DNA from: Microcebus murinus
Taxonomy: Eukaryota > Chordata > Mammalia > Primates > Cheirogaleidae
Length of the DNA: 64,000 bases
Direction of reading: 5' to 3'
Assembly (NCBI RefSeq): GCF_040939455.1
Contig: NC_134112.1
Span: 66,295,001-66,359,000 of the forward strand
The position numbers and the translations under genes were made by a program. Under the pieces are notes generated by a model. That model was not told where the DNA came from, did not search any database, and saw nothing but the letters and a program-made list of their open reading frames with translations. Of this stretch, positions 1 to 12,400 are shown piece by piece. The stretch's first letter is position 1, and every line of letters starts with the position of its first letter.

Positions 1-159
1 TACAACCTGAAGGAGAAGTGACTAACAGAACATTAAATAGAAGACTGGATTAAGCCTTTAACAGGCTTAACCTCTGAAAAGATTATGGGTCCTTCCCTAA
101 CTTCTAGTTATGTATAATTCAAAATAAAAATACTCCCAAACCCACAGGAAGTGTAACAA

Positions 160-440
160 AATCCTAAAACCCCTGTATTCATTAGCAGTAACTCCTACCC
201 CCCATATTCCAGGCCTCTGGGAACTGCTAATCTATTTCTGTCTCTATAAATTTGCATATTCTGGATATTACAGATGAATGGAATCATATAATATGTTATC
301 TTTTGCAACTGGCTTCTTTCACTTAGTGTGATGTTTTCAAGGTTTGCTAACTCTTCTTTGAATGGGATTTGCATGATATTATTTTCCAATTGTAAAAAGT
401 GTATTTTACATATTTATGGATGCATATCAAATGTTTTTCT
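160..440 (-). repeat. L1 (mammalian-wide age) 3' UTR fragment
   Basis: Read on the minus strand, this is the old-L1 segment covering the end of ORF2 and the 3' UTR, recognisable from the 'gaatcatataatatg' and 'cttctttcacttag' words. It is strongly decayed and has no poly(A) or target duplication I can see. Confidence 0.7.
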
Positions 441-674
441 GAATTTACTGCTCTTCCTAGTTTCCTACAGAAATCAGAAGGCTGGATAGGCTCTTCCAAA
501 AATAAAAAAAAAGTCACCAAGTTCTTTAAATTTAGAATGCATATTTTATAAGAAACAGTAATTGAACCCTTTTACACTTATATACTTACTCCTGACTTAA
601 ATCACAGCATTATACACACACCTTCCTAAAATGCTTACTCTATTAAACTAATCAAAATCAAAGAACACTTTAAG

Positions 675-1740
675 ACTCAAAATAAAAAACAGCCCAATAC
701 AAAGGTGGGCAAATGATTTGAACAAACAGTTTACCTGAGAAGATATATGAATGGCAAGCATGCACACGGACAAATGTTCAATATCATTAGTCTTCAGAGA
801 AACACAAATCAAAACCATGAGATTCTACCTCTCACTGACTAGCATGGCCATAATGCAGAATACTCACAATGCCATGTGCTGGCAAGGATGCACAGAAACT
901 TCAACTCTTATATATTGTTGGTGGAACATAAAATGGTATAGCCACTTTCTTGAATTGTTTGGCAGTTTCTTAAAAAGTTAAACACATACTTACCATAACA
1001 CTCAGCATTACTTGTAATACCTAATGCAATGTAAATGCTATATAAATAGTTATTATACTGTGTTGTTTAGGGAGTAACAAAAATGTCTGTACATGTTCAG
1101 TACGGACACAACCATCCTTTTTTTTTCCTTCTAAATAATTTCAATACACAGTTGAATCCAGGCATGCTCAACCCACAGATAACGGGAAGCTGACTGTAAA
1201 CCCAAAAGAAATGAGAACATATTTCCACCAAAAGACACAAATGTTCATAGTATTTACACAAACACCTATTGTATTACTCATAATATCCCCAAACTAAAAA
1301 CAATCCTGTGTATCAACTTGTGGGAATGGATCAACAAAATCTGGAAGGTCCATACAATGCATTATACTCAGAAATAAAAATGAACTATAGATAACATGCA
1401 CAGCACAGAGAAACATATAGAACATTCTTCTATGTTAAAAACAAACAAACAAACATAAAGGAATATGTATTATATAATTCCACTTAAATAAAATTTCTAG
1501 AAAAGGCTAAACTATAGACACAGAAAGTAGATCTGTGGTTGCCTGTTACCAGGAGTGGAAGCTGAAGTTAAGTGCAAATAGACAGGAAAGAACTTGCAGT
1601 GGTAACAGAAGTGTTCAAAAACTAGATTGTGGTGAGGCATGTGCAACTGTATAAATGTATACTAAAATTCTTTGAACTGTATATTTAAGATGGGAGAATA
1701 GTATCATATAGAAATTATACCTCAAAAAATCTTTTAAAAG
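675..1740 (+). repeat. L1 ORF2 3' end and 3' UTR, interrupted
   Basis: Starts with the ORF2 region 'gggcaaatgatttgaac', runs through 'aatcaaaaccatgagat' and the 'acagaaagtagatctgtgg' 3' UTR block, and ends near 'ttatacctcaaaa'. It is an old plus-strand L1. At about 1008 the L1 text stops and resumes at 1199 ('acccaaaagaaatgagaac'), with a DNA transposon between. Reading frames are broken; the 76-residue ORF at 751-981 is L1 residue. Confidence 0.85.
1009..1198 (+). mobile_element. Tigger/MER2-like DNA transposon fragment nested in L1
   Basis: The segment 'acttgtaatacctaatgc' through 'agtctgtacatgttcagtacggac' to a terminal '...gggaagctgactgta' matches the pogo/Tigger-derived non-autonomous elements of primates as I remember them. 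Only the right-hand part remains; the left inverted repeat is missing. It splits an L1 at 675-1740, so it is younger than that L1. Confidence 0.65.
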
Positions 1741-1884
1741 GAAAAAAGGACCAAATATCCATGAAGATAAATCATACAAACCACACCTCAATACAATAGC
1801 TTCATTAATATCATGCAGGCTACTAATAAGCAGTTAATCCTCACCTGAAAATTTGTGCCATAGACTCCTATATCAACAAGTTCC

Positions 1885-2352
1885 CAAAATGTTTGGTCTC
1901 AAAACTCATTTATACTTTTAAAAATAATTGAAGATCCCAAAGACATTTGCTTATGTGCATACTAGTACTTACCACATTAGATATTAAAATAAAGAATTTC
2001 TAAAAATCTTTATGTATTGATTCAATTCAAATAACAATAAGCTCATGTTAACAAATATATTTTAATAAAAATTGTTCTTTTTCAAAACAAAGGAAAAATA
2101 GTGAGGAGAATGGAATTCTTCAGATTTTTCAAATACTGTTAGCGTCTAGCTAAATGAAAAACAGCTCTTACATTCGATCTATTGCAATATCACACATCTG
2201 GAAAGGTCCACTGTGCACACACAAGAGAATCAAAGCAAAAAAGGCAAACAATGCCTTAGGATTATTAGGAAAGTAGTTTTGATATCAAAGACCCCCTAAA
2301 AGGGCCTTGGAAATACCCCAGGATCCTCGGGCCATCTTTTGAGAACTGTGGG
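1885..2352 (+). mobile_element. hAT (Charlie-group) DNA transposon fragment
   Basis: The text around 'tttggtctcaaaactcatt', 'aattgaagatcccaaagac' and the final 'cttttgagaactgtgg' is typical of a Charlie-type element whose end is a CAGTGGTTCTCAA-like inverted repeat. The left terminus is decayed. The subfamily is not assigned. Confidence 0.6.
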
Positions 2353-3152
2353 CCTAGATTTTGCTGTAAAACCAACTGAGGTTTATTTTGTTGAGATTGC
2401 TTATGTACGATCATTAATACACAAACCTTAGGATTAAGTGTTTTGAGAAAACAGGATAATGAAACTTCTCGAATGTAGTTTTTAAAGCATTTTAGCTACC
2501 ATATTGTATAGATCTGGCTACACCTTATTTAAATAAAGCAATCAAATTTAGACATGTCATGTCACATAAATATTTACTTGCTGAATCTCAAACATTTATC
2601 AGCAATCAGAATAAATAAGATATTATTACATGATGTTTAAATATCTGATTGTTACAATGTTATTATCTAAAGCTTCCATTCCTGTCACTGATTCAGAAGT
2701 TTCTGTTTCATATCCTTTGCAATTTTCCCCATCTCTATGATTATAAAAGATTACTCTTAGTTTCTGCGTTAGCTTCTAATAAAATGTTCTTGAATTTTTC
2801 TAAAATGAATCTTGACATCACAATCTTAAAATAACTGTACTAATTTTAATATCTGAAAAACAATGATTTAATGACCATTTTAGAGTATGTGGTTAATTTT
2901 ATTATAGTGTAATTAATATTTCTCCTATGCTTCACAATTAAAGAATGAAAATTTGATCAGTTTATTTATTATAAGCTTATTTAAACTTTACATTCTGAAA
3001 TGGTTGATGAAGCTCACTAAAGATGTATCAGCTCATCTAGGATGTCTCTGAAGCTTTGGCCCTGTGAACTGAAATGCAGTTCCCAAGTAATGTGAGTTAA
3101 AACCAAACAACACTCCAGATGTTTAAAACTTGAACTCAGAAACAACAATTTA
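2353..3152. other. IMMP2L intron, no feature seen
   Basis: AT-rich intronic sequence between the hAT fragment and the exon's donor site. No repeat or conserved motif was recognised. Confidence 0.6.
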
Positions 3153-3161
3153 AGTACTTAC
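3153..3161 (-). promoter_or_regulatory. IMMP2L: Splice donor of the IMMP2L exon
   Basis: The minus-strand sequence is AAG|gtaagtact, a full match to the U1 consensus from +1 to +6. This is a strong 5' splice site, so the exon is probably included constitutively. Confidence 0.9.
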
Positions 3162-3227
3162 CTTACAATATCCCCTTCAAGAGCAATCACTCTCTTAATA
3201 ATCTTCTGTTCTGGGTTTTTAGGAGAC
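3162..3227 (-). CDS. IMMP2L: IMMP2L internal coding exon (mitochondrial inner membrane peptidase subunit 2)
   Basis: Read on the minus strand, the exon starts after a pyrimidine-rich '...ttattgttctag' acceptor and ends '...gtaag' before a perfect gtaagt donor. It is 66 bp: one base finishing a codon, 21 full codons ([20 protein letters not shown], then V), and two bases of an Arg codon. The peptide matches human IMMP2L at about residues 81-101 as I recall it. IMMP2L is an S26-family signal peptidase of about 175 residues that works with IMMP1L in the inner membrane, cutting sorting signals from intermembrane-space proteins. The family uses a Ser/Lys dyad; the lysine of KRVIALEGD (Lys91) is in this exon, while the serine (in the SMQP box) is on an earlier exon outside the window. 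Both introns are phase 2, so the exon is symmetric. No frameshift or stop is present. The previous and next exons were looked for and not seen. Confidence 0.94.
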
Positions 3228-3262
3228 CTAGAACAATAAGATGAAGTTACCCATTTAGTTAT
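3228..3262 (-). promoter_or_regulatory. IMMP2L: Splice acceptor region of the IMMP2L exon
   Basis: On the minus strand this reads as a T-rich tract ending in 'ttgttctag' directly before the exon. A possible branch-point adenosine lies in 'gtaacttc' or 'actaaat' about 20-30 bases upstream. The exact branch point is inferred. Confidence 0.75.
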
Positions 3263-3330
3263 GCCTCTGTTATTTTAAGAAAATAAAAAGAAATGCTATA
3301 ACAAAGTTGGCTATATTACAGTTATTACAG

Positions 3331-3630
3331 GCTGGACAAGGGGATTTATGCTTGTAATCCTTGCACTTTAGGAGGCCGAAGTGGGAGGATTAGGGAGGCC
3401 AGGAGTTCAAGACCAGTCTGAGAAAGACATAGCAAGACCCCATCTCTACAAAAAATTAAAAAAATTAGCCAGGCTTTGTGGCACACACCTGCAGTCCTAG
3501 CTACTGGGGAGGTTGAGGCAAGGGGATCACTTGAGCTCAGGTGTTTGAGGTTGCTGTGAGCTAAGATGATGTCATTACTCCAGCCTGGTTGACAAGATCC
3601 TGTCTCGCTCATAAATAAGTAAATAAGTAA
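3331..3630 (+). mobile_element. Alu SINE (old, J-like), with target duplication
   Basis: Two-armed Alu from 'ggctggacaagg' to an 'aaataagtaaataagtaa' tail. It is flanked by a near-perfect 10-bp target duplication: gttattacag at 3321-3330 and gtcattacag at 3631-3640. It sits about 100 bp upstream of the IMMP2L exon in gene orientation, antisense to the gene. The 107-residue minus-strand ORF here is Alu antisense. Confidence 0.92.
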
Positions 3631-3640
3631 GTCATTACAG

Positions 3641-4529
3641 AACGCTTTGTACCCATGGCATGACATCAATCCTACTTAGGTCCCAAGAGAATGAAATGAC
3701 CATTGAAGTAATTTTTATTTTAAACTTCTGGGGTAAAAGAATCAATGCTAACACCATAAAAATAAAAAATACAGCAGGATAAAAAATTTTACTGTTCAGG
3801 GATAAAAGTTTGTTATTAATCTATTACTGTTATTTAAGATAAGGACTTATAGGAAAGAGGATTAATATATAAGAAAATCATTATACATTTCTTTAAAATG
3901 ATTATATACTATAGTTTTTAATTTCATTTAAAATTATCAGAAACATTTTATTTAAATCTTCACCAAAAAAAAAAAAACCACTGAAGATGAGAAGTATTTT
4001 TAAATGAATTAGAGAATTCTTTTAAACTACATTTAAAAGTCATTTGATGATTATGATATTCAGAGTGTTAAAATAGGGCTACTGACAGTTAAAAGAATTT
4101 GACAGTTTTGATATACTTAATGTAGATATCATTTATTTTATGCTACTTAATTATGATAAATTTTTACTTAAAGTAATACTATTTACTTTAAATCCCTGAC
4201 TTTCCTGGTATATATACTCCATATAGTTCCTTTCTGCATTACAGTAGGACTGATCTGTGAGGTCGAGAGAGTATGGTAAAAGTCATGGCATAAGACTTTT
4301 TAGATTATGTTATAAAATAGTATTATACTTCCATCTTGGGGTCTTCCTCTTCTTCTGCCTCCCTTGCATCCTTCCTTGTTCCTCCTTTCTTTCTCAAGAC
4401 TCTTTCCTGGATCACTCACTCTAGGAGAATTCATGTCTATTCTGAGCAGCCCAAAGGAGAGAGACTCATGTGGTAAAGAACAAATATCTAGTAACACTCA
4501 TGTAATAGAGAGCTTAGAAGTAGATCCTT
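3641..4529. other. Intron, no feature seen
   Basis: AT-rich sequence with several T-runs and A-runs. The two overlapping short ORFs near 4300-4624 show no family resemblance. Confidence 0.55.
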
Positions 4530-5012
<483 letters not shown>

Positions 5013-5017
5013 TGCCA

Positions 5018-5639
5018 AAAATCTCTATACAACCCAAAGTGATCCAGATTCAATGAAATTCCTATCAAAATACCAATGCCATTCTTCACAGAGATAGAAA
5101 AAAAAATGCTCAAATTCATATGGAACTATACAATATCCTAAGTAGCTAAAGCAATCCCAAGTGAAAAGAACAAAGCTGGAGGTATCAGACTACCTAATTT
5201 GAAATTATACTACAAAGCAATAGTAACTAAAACAGCATTGCACTGGCATTAAAAGAGTCACATAGATCAATGGAACAGAATGGGGGAACCTAGAATTAAA
5301 TCCATTCATGAACAGCCAACTCATTTTTGACAAAGATGCCAGGAACATATACTGGGGAAAAGATAGTCTCTCTAATACATGGTGCTGGAAAAATTGGGTA
5401 TCATTATGCAGAAGAATGAACCTAGATCCTCATCTTTCATCACACATGAAAATCAACTCAAAATGGTTTAAAGATTTAAATGTAAGACCTGAAAGTCTGA
5501 AACTACTAAAATAAAACACTGGGGAACCACTACAGGACATTGGTATGGACAAAGAGTTTTCTTAACACCTTAAAAGCAGAGGCAAAAAAGCAAAAACACC
5601 AACAGGATTACATCATGCTAAAAAGCTTCTGCACAGCAG
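5018..5639 (+). repeat. L1 ORF2 fragment
   Basis: Plus-strand ORF2 text including 'caccaatgccattcttcaca'-like words, 'ggaactatacaatatccta' and 'aaaaagcttctgcacagca'. The 68-residue ORF at 5308-5514 keeps an L1 ORF2 C-terminal flavour but is cut by stops. It ends abruptly inside ORF2 where an MLT1-like LTR begins. Confidence 0.85.
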
Positions 5640-5850
5640 ATCCTTAAGTTCCAGTCAAGTCTTCAGGGACTACTGCTGTAGTCAACAGCTTGACTGCACA
5701 TTCATGAGATTCCCTGAGCCAGAACCTCCCAGCTAAGCTGCTTCTGGTTTCCTGATCCTTAGAAAATATGTGAGATAACAAATATTTGTTGTTTTAAGCT
5801 GCTGGATATCAGGATAATTTGTTACACAGCAATGGATAACCCTATCAAAA
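5640..5850 (+). mobile_element. MLT1-type (ERVL-MaLR) LTR, 3' part
   Basis: Contains the hallmark succession 'gagccagaacctcccagcta', 'cctgatccttagaaaatatg', 'tttgttgttttaagctgct' and 'cagcaatggataac', as at the 3' end of MLT1 LTRs. The 5' part is missing. Confidence 0.85.
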
Positions 5851-5923
5851 TATGGTTACTTTCCTACATGCAACATTTTAAGTCTTTTGATTTAACAAAC
5901 CCATTTCAAGGAACATCTCATAA

Positions 5924-6330
<407 letters not shown>

Positions 6331-6844
6331 GAATTGAACTACTTTTAAAAGGAATGTAAATGCACCAGCACTGAAAAGATTAAATACATTCTAAATGTGT
6401 ACTTTATTGAAAAAAAAAAACACACACAGTTTCAACCAGATTTATATTTCAAACATATCTTGCAGAGAAAATGAAATCATGTCAACCAGTTGCATCTACT
6501 TGTGATAATTAGTTTCACAGTTTTCCTCTAAATTATTGATATTCTTTATTTTAAAAGAAAATTTGATCTGAGTTTTGACGGGTCTCTCCCTTCATTAAAT
6601 TGAATACATATTATATTTCTACAATTTTAGTGTCACTAACGTGTAGCTAGAATAAGGGGTCTAGGCACATTCAAGCTGATGGAATTTGGGTCCTCTGTGC
6701 AGTGCTACTTATAGACCTTTAGCAAATGCCCCTCCCACATCTCTCTGTTCAGATAAGTAGAAGTGCATAAAACACTATTCAGCCTCAATGGTCACCAATA
6801 AGTCTGTACAGTAAAACTATGAGATACTAAAAACATTTTCTTAC
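6331..6844. other. Intron, no feature seen
   Basis: AT-rich with an A-run and (CA)4 at 6411-6428. Nothing else was recognised. Confidence 0.5.
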
Positions 6845-7290
6845 CATATTGACAAAGATGTTTTACTACTAATAAAAAAAAACTGTCACTGGAGGTTTAG
6901 GGACATGGATACTCTACACATAAACCGTGTGGTCATGTAACATGCCTTTTGTTAAGGCAATGTCAAGATTTTATATTCTCTTTAACATAACCATTCTACT
7001 TATAGGAATTTATCTTAATGAAATGATTGTGGATGTATGCAAAATTTTAGCTGTATGAACATAAAAGACAAAATTCAGTAAGAGGAGATTGAGTAAATAA
7101 ATTATAGTCCACCAACATAATGAAATAATTCATAGTCACTAAAAAGGATGTTATTGAAGATTATTTAATGATATGAAAATATCAACAGAATAGGTGGACT
7201 GAAAATGCTGGTCAGAAAACATTATTGGTATCATGACTTCACATCTGTTATTATAGAAAGACAAATGTTCAATCAATGTTACTGGGGAAA
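6845..7290 (+). repeat. Ancient L1 3' end
   Basis: Degenerate plus-strand L1 3' end. 'gagattgagtaaataaatta' and 'ataatgaaataattcatagt' resemble the old '...gttaaataaattatggta...' block of L1M elements. Heavily eroded, with uncertain edges. Confidence 0.55.
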
Positions 7291-9425
7291 GCTTAGGAAG
7301 AATCTAAAACAAAGGGGCGAAAAAGTTCTGTGTATGTTGAAAACTTCATGCCCAGATTTTTGGTCCAGATTAATGTGACACCCTTTAGCAGATGAAAACT
7401 GTTTGTGTCATAGGACATTATCTGAGAAGAAATGCTCCAAGACAGGGGTAAGACCTTAACTCTTTACCAAGTTTAACCTAATATTGAGGTGAGATTAACA
7501 TTAATGAAATAATATGAAAAGCAACCCCTATTAGCATAAAAATATTTTATGCCAACAATCTGCAAGCTTTTGAGATGTTTGAAAAGTACTTTACATCTTA
7601 AAATAATCTATATTTTAAGATCATGAGGCAAAATAGAATATGCAAAGTGAGTTATCTATATAATTAAAGTCTTATGAATTACTACTTCAAACATATCTAT
7701 AAATTTTAATGTAATATTAAATTCATGAATCTAATCAAATAATTCAAAATAAAAAAAGCTATTACTAACATTAATTCCATTACTGCTTAAAATCTATATC
7801 TATATTTTAATCATTAGGCTGTTGAATGCATTACTTTGATGTAAGTTGAAGTGGGAAGAGAGTTATTACAGATTCATACCATAAAAGTTATTGAACTTCT
7901 TTGTCTTAATTTTCTCGGCCACCTAACTCCGAGAAAATGTAAAGAATAACAAGTGAAGGATTATGCCTTACTTTAGGAACATAATGTATGCTGCTCAACA
8001 AATATGCTAATTTGCATTTAAGTTTTTAATTTTGGTGTTTTCCTAATAAGTAACATTTTATAATATTTGTTTCTGGGATCTGGGTTTTAAACATTCTGTT
8101 TTTGTGCTTCTGATTTAGTTAGGTAAGACTTCTCTGAGGCTGGGACAAAGAGCCTAGAATTGTCTCTATACTGCATGGGTCTCAGCGGATCTGCTTGGTT
8201 TGGCAGAGTATGTCTCTAATAGGAATGGTTGTGCAGGGGAGAGCAGGGTCTAGTGTAGACACAATAGGATTTGCACAAGATGATGCTCAGTGTTCTTATT
8301 TTGAATTTCACTTCCTATCTTGATACAAATGTTGCAATTTTTATCCATGACCAGCCAAACAGAGCCATGTCTTACTTAGGTCTCATAATCTCTGGTTCAG
8401 TATTGGCCCAGATTAGCATAGAATCTCAGGGTTAGAAGTCACTTTAGCCATAGTCTAAAGTAAGCACTGATTGCTCAAAATACCATTGTTTACCAGACAC
8501 TAATTATGTTGTAAATACCCCACTGAGGTCTAAATCTTAGTGCTTTATTAATGAGGTAAAAGTAAGAACTAATATTCTGGTGATGCCTTTTCTTAGGTAG
8601 GCTACCTTCCACTGTCCTAAAGAATAACTATGCATTCAATCATATAACTTTACATCATAATTTTAAAAACATGATTTTTGCTATTGTTTTAATCAACAAA
8701 ATAAGAGATAGAATGAAAAGGCCACTCAACACAGTTATAAAAAGTCACATCAAAGGATAGCTTACCTCCTTCTCTTTTAAATTTAAATTTAAATTTTCTT
8801 TCTCTTTTAAAATTTCAGAAAATTACACGGAGTTTAACACAGTGCTTAGTTAGAAATGGCTTAGGAGTATATCTAGTCCTTTCTCCGCTGCCTTTAATCT
8901 TGCCCATTCTCCGTGACCTAAGTTTTCCCCTGGAGAACACATGATGGTCCCCCTGTGCCCTGACGATGCATGGACTGGAGTGAAATGGACCCGGAGTCTG
9001 CTGTGAGTGAGCTGCTGACTGAAGGCAAGCTACATGCCCAAGTGAGGTCTCATTTTCAGGAAGATAAGGTTAGATATCAGAGGTCCAAATCAGAAGCCAG
9101 ACAATCAAATCTACCTTGTGGCAAAGTTTTGTGTGGTCCATGTATTTTCTTTTTTTAAGCTTGAGCTGGTCAAGCAAACTGGAAATTTCATATAAAAATT
9201 CTAATTTCTTATTCCTTTAGAAAAACTGGGAGATCCGGCAGCCCTAGGCCCACATTCTTACATGAAAAAAGGCCCTTGTCACTGAGAAGCAGGTACTGAG
9301 GCTTTGCCACTGTCCCACCAGTGACACAGTTTCATGAATATGTAGTGACTGAGGGCATTTGAGTCTAGAAATCTTGAAGAGTTCTTCCACCTATAGCGTC
9401 ATATAACTAGTGAGAGAACACATAT
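7291..9425. other. Intron, largely unassigned
   Basis: AT-rich single-copy-looking sequence with a short TTTAAATTTAAATTT run near 8777-8796. The 62-residue ORF at 8970-9158 matches nothing I know and lacks splice context. Confidence 0.5.
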
Positions 9426-9475
9426 AAAAGCTCTAGCAGGAATGCTGGCACATAGTAGGCACTCACTAAATTTTA
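9426..9475 (+). repeat. MIR/L2-type 3' end trace
   Basis: 'gctggcacatagtaggcact' followed by 'cactaaattttag' is the shared end motif of MIR and L2 elements. Only about 50 bp remain, so the family is uncertain. Confidence 0.4.
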
Positions 9476-12400
9476 GGCATCCCTTCTTAAAATAAATTCA
9501 TAAAGGAGAAATGAATAATTTCATTTTTAGATTCTCCACCCCTGCTTCACCGTCAACAGTGTGAACTTTGTGCAAAGTGCCCCATTTTTAATGATTCATT
9601 TTTGAAATTCAATACGGTTTTATGAATTAATACTCGCCAAGTAGAAACCTATGTCAGTATTTCAGCTACCTTTTTCCCTTTGCTGACTTCTCTTTGTATC
9701 ATGTGAATCTTTTAAACAAAAGAAACTACAGACTTTTGTTGTTCTTTGGATTCATGCTTGAGATGCTCACAAGTGCAGAGCGTTTAACTTCAGACATATT
9801 TTCAGGAAAATGATATATGTATATCCAATCCTTAACAATCACTTTTGCCCTGATATCCTGGAAAATGCTTCCATTCAAAGGCCTCATTATTAGCCAAATG
9901 ACCTACAGATGAGGTGGTAAGAACCCAGGTTAATGTTTCAAATGTGTCTTATTTTCCAGAAGTGGAAGGGGATCCTAGGAAAGGCATCATTAGGCTGGGA
10001 CAGAGATGGTTAAGTCTGTAGAAGACTTCAACTAGAAGTGAGTAGAATATCAGACACTGGGGCTCATGCAAACTCATTTTTATGGAGGATGGCATAGGGA
10101 AAGGATGGTTCATCTACTTTGGCCACTCTCAAAGCATACCCTACCTGAAGCAGGCCACTGAGAAGCAACAATACAATCTTTCAGGGCACCAGAGAGATTC
10201 CAGCTAGGTTTCTCATGATCTTAGAACGCAGCAGCAGGAAAAACAACTTTATGGTTCAGACTTACCTTCTACAATTCCTTACACAACTAAATGCATTGTA
10301 ATAGCGCTGATAAAACAACAAAAGCACAAACGTTAAAGAATTAAACTGTTGCTTATTGATAAAAATTTCTTGGTTAAATGTAAGAGTTGTTCCACTTTCA
10401 GCAACTAAGATTAGGAGGAATTTAATAAGCAAATAGTGACAACTGGTCTTATTAGTAAATCAGCCTTGGATTATGTAAAAATCAATTAGTTGTGTATTAT
10501 GACTCTAACTTCTGTAATTGAAAAGAGCTGCAGCAATTTTGTAATTGAGTGTTTTTGATTCTGAAAAACAAATGTCTCCATATAATAAAAAATCTAAGGA
10601 ATTTAGTATAATTATAACAATGAATCAATTTCCACCAATGTTTTTTAACTCAAGCATTTCAAAACATAAAACAGTACAATCTTCAGATTTTAAATTACAA
10701 TTGTACCTCATCGTCTAGAATAGGTTGTATGTAAATATATATATAGCACATAAACATATGGCACATATGTAATATATGTGTGTATGCATGTATTCTACCA
10801 TGCAATATGGAATCACAGTATTTAAAAAAAAGAAACTCCTTTGATCTATAAAGAAACTCTGGTTATAAAAACTACATTCCCTGAATTATTTATTCTGTAA
10901 ACCTGGGTTTTTACATCTTGAATATGCTTAAAGTTGAACATATCTGTGGAAATGAAGGAGATGAATACATAACAAATATAAATACTATTTTTTACTATAG
11001 ACTCTCAAAGTGCAGACCTTCATACAGAAACAGCACTACTCTATTCCCAAAGTCGGACATACATTGAGAAGTGTTTGTTCTTCCTGTAGTCAAGCTAGGT
11101 TTCAGCCTTCTATCCACCTGAGTGTGCCTTTGCAACAGAATACAATTTAGGGGCGTGGGATAAAACAATTAACTGGTCTTCAAAGGAATAAATCCATCAA
11201 TCAAGCCTCATAACCCTAATACTTCAATTAAGCTAACCAGCTTTAGACTTGGTTTTAATCAGGTTGGGAAATATACCACATATTTTCAGTTATCACGAAA
11301 CACCCTGAAAGAGCAAGCTATGTGTATTTTCTATATCTAACCATATCTTTCTCCATCACTATGTCTCAAAGAAGGCAGACCAACTGAAATGCAAAATGAA
11401 TATCGGTATACAAAGAGCTGAAGTCAAGATCTTCAAGCCAAAGCCCACATGAGATGTTAGTAGTATCTGTAGTCACCTGGAGAATGCTACTGAAAGAATG
11501 GCACAAGAGTCAGTCTGTCCCCAACATGGCTCACTTGCCAGTTTCCCATGACATTGGTCATTTGTAGGGTGTGAGATACCAAGCTTAGGGCAGGGAGTGT
11601 CTTGGTAAAAGTGAGGAGAGTGAGAACAAAGGTAATCTTGAGCGTTTCACCTAGAGTACTTGACCTGGAACACTTTAGGCTACCATATGACACTTTTCAG
11701 GATCAGGCAATAGATGATAAAGAATCATATGGGAATGGGGGGACATTTCAGTGCCTCCCAGCTGACACTTGGGGGTGTTACTGGGCAGACCTTTACAACT
11801 GAGAACCAGACAGACCCACACACCTGTCCATGGACTCCAGCAGGGAGAGGTGTCGACGAGTGAGGTGCAGGATCCCTCCCCTGGCGCCATCACTCTGTAA
11901 ACTTCACAGGATATACATGCTAGTCTGACAAGATGCAGACCCATAATCAAATTTAACTTGCCTTGAATTGCCTCAGAAAGCTGTTAAGTTTACCCTCTAT
12001 TTAAAAGAATAAGATTTTGTTTGCAATAGGAAACTTTAATTCAGGAATGGCAAGATAAAGTTATATTTTTGCATTCCTGAATTTTATGGCCTGACAATTT
12101 GTACCCATTCTGGTTTTTTTTTTTTTATTCCACTGCATACAACTGTGGATTAATATGCTCTCCAGTGACCACTGTGACATGCATTATTAATGTTTCAACT
12201 GTGCTGCTAGATTCAAAATTTCCTAGCAAAATTGAATTAGGTGTATGTGTGGGGAGAGGTGAAATTGTGCATAATCATTGATACTATCCTAATTTCTCTA
12301 AAATGCTCACTCCCCTGGAGAATGTCGACAGTGTGGAGGTTAGAACATAAGTAGAATTTGAAGTATTCTGACTCATTTCTGTTCTAACCCTGTTGAACTT

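Noticed and set aside
3346..3669. 107-residue minus-strand ORF
   Set aside because: Antisense translation of the Alu at 3331-3630; the usual Alu-derived peptide.
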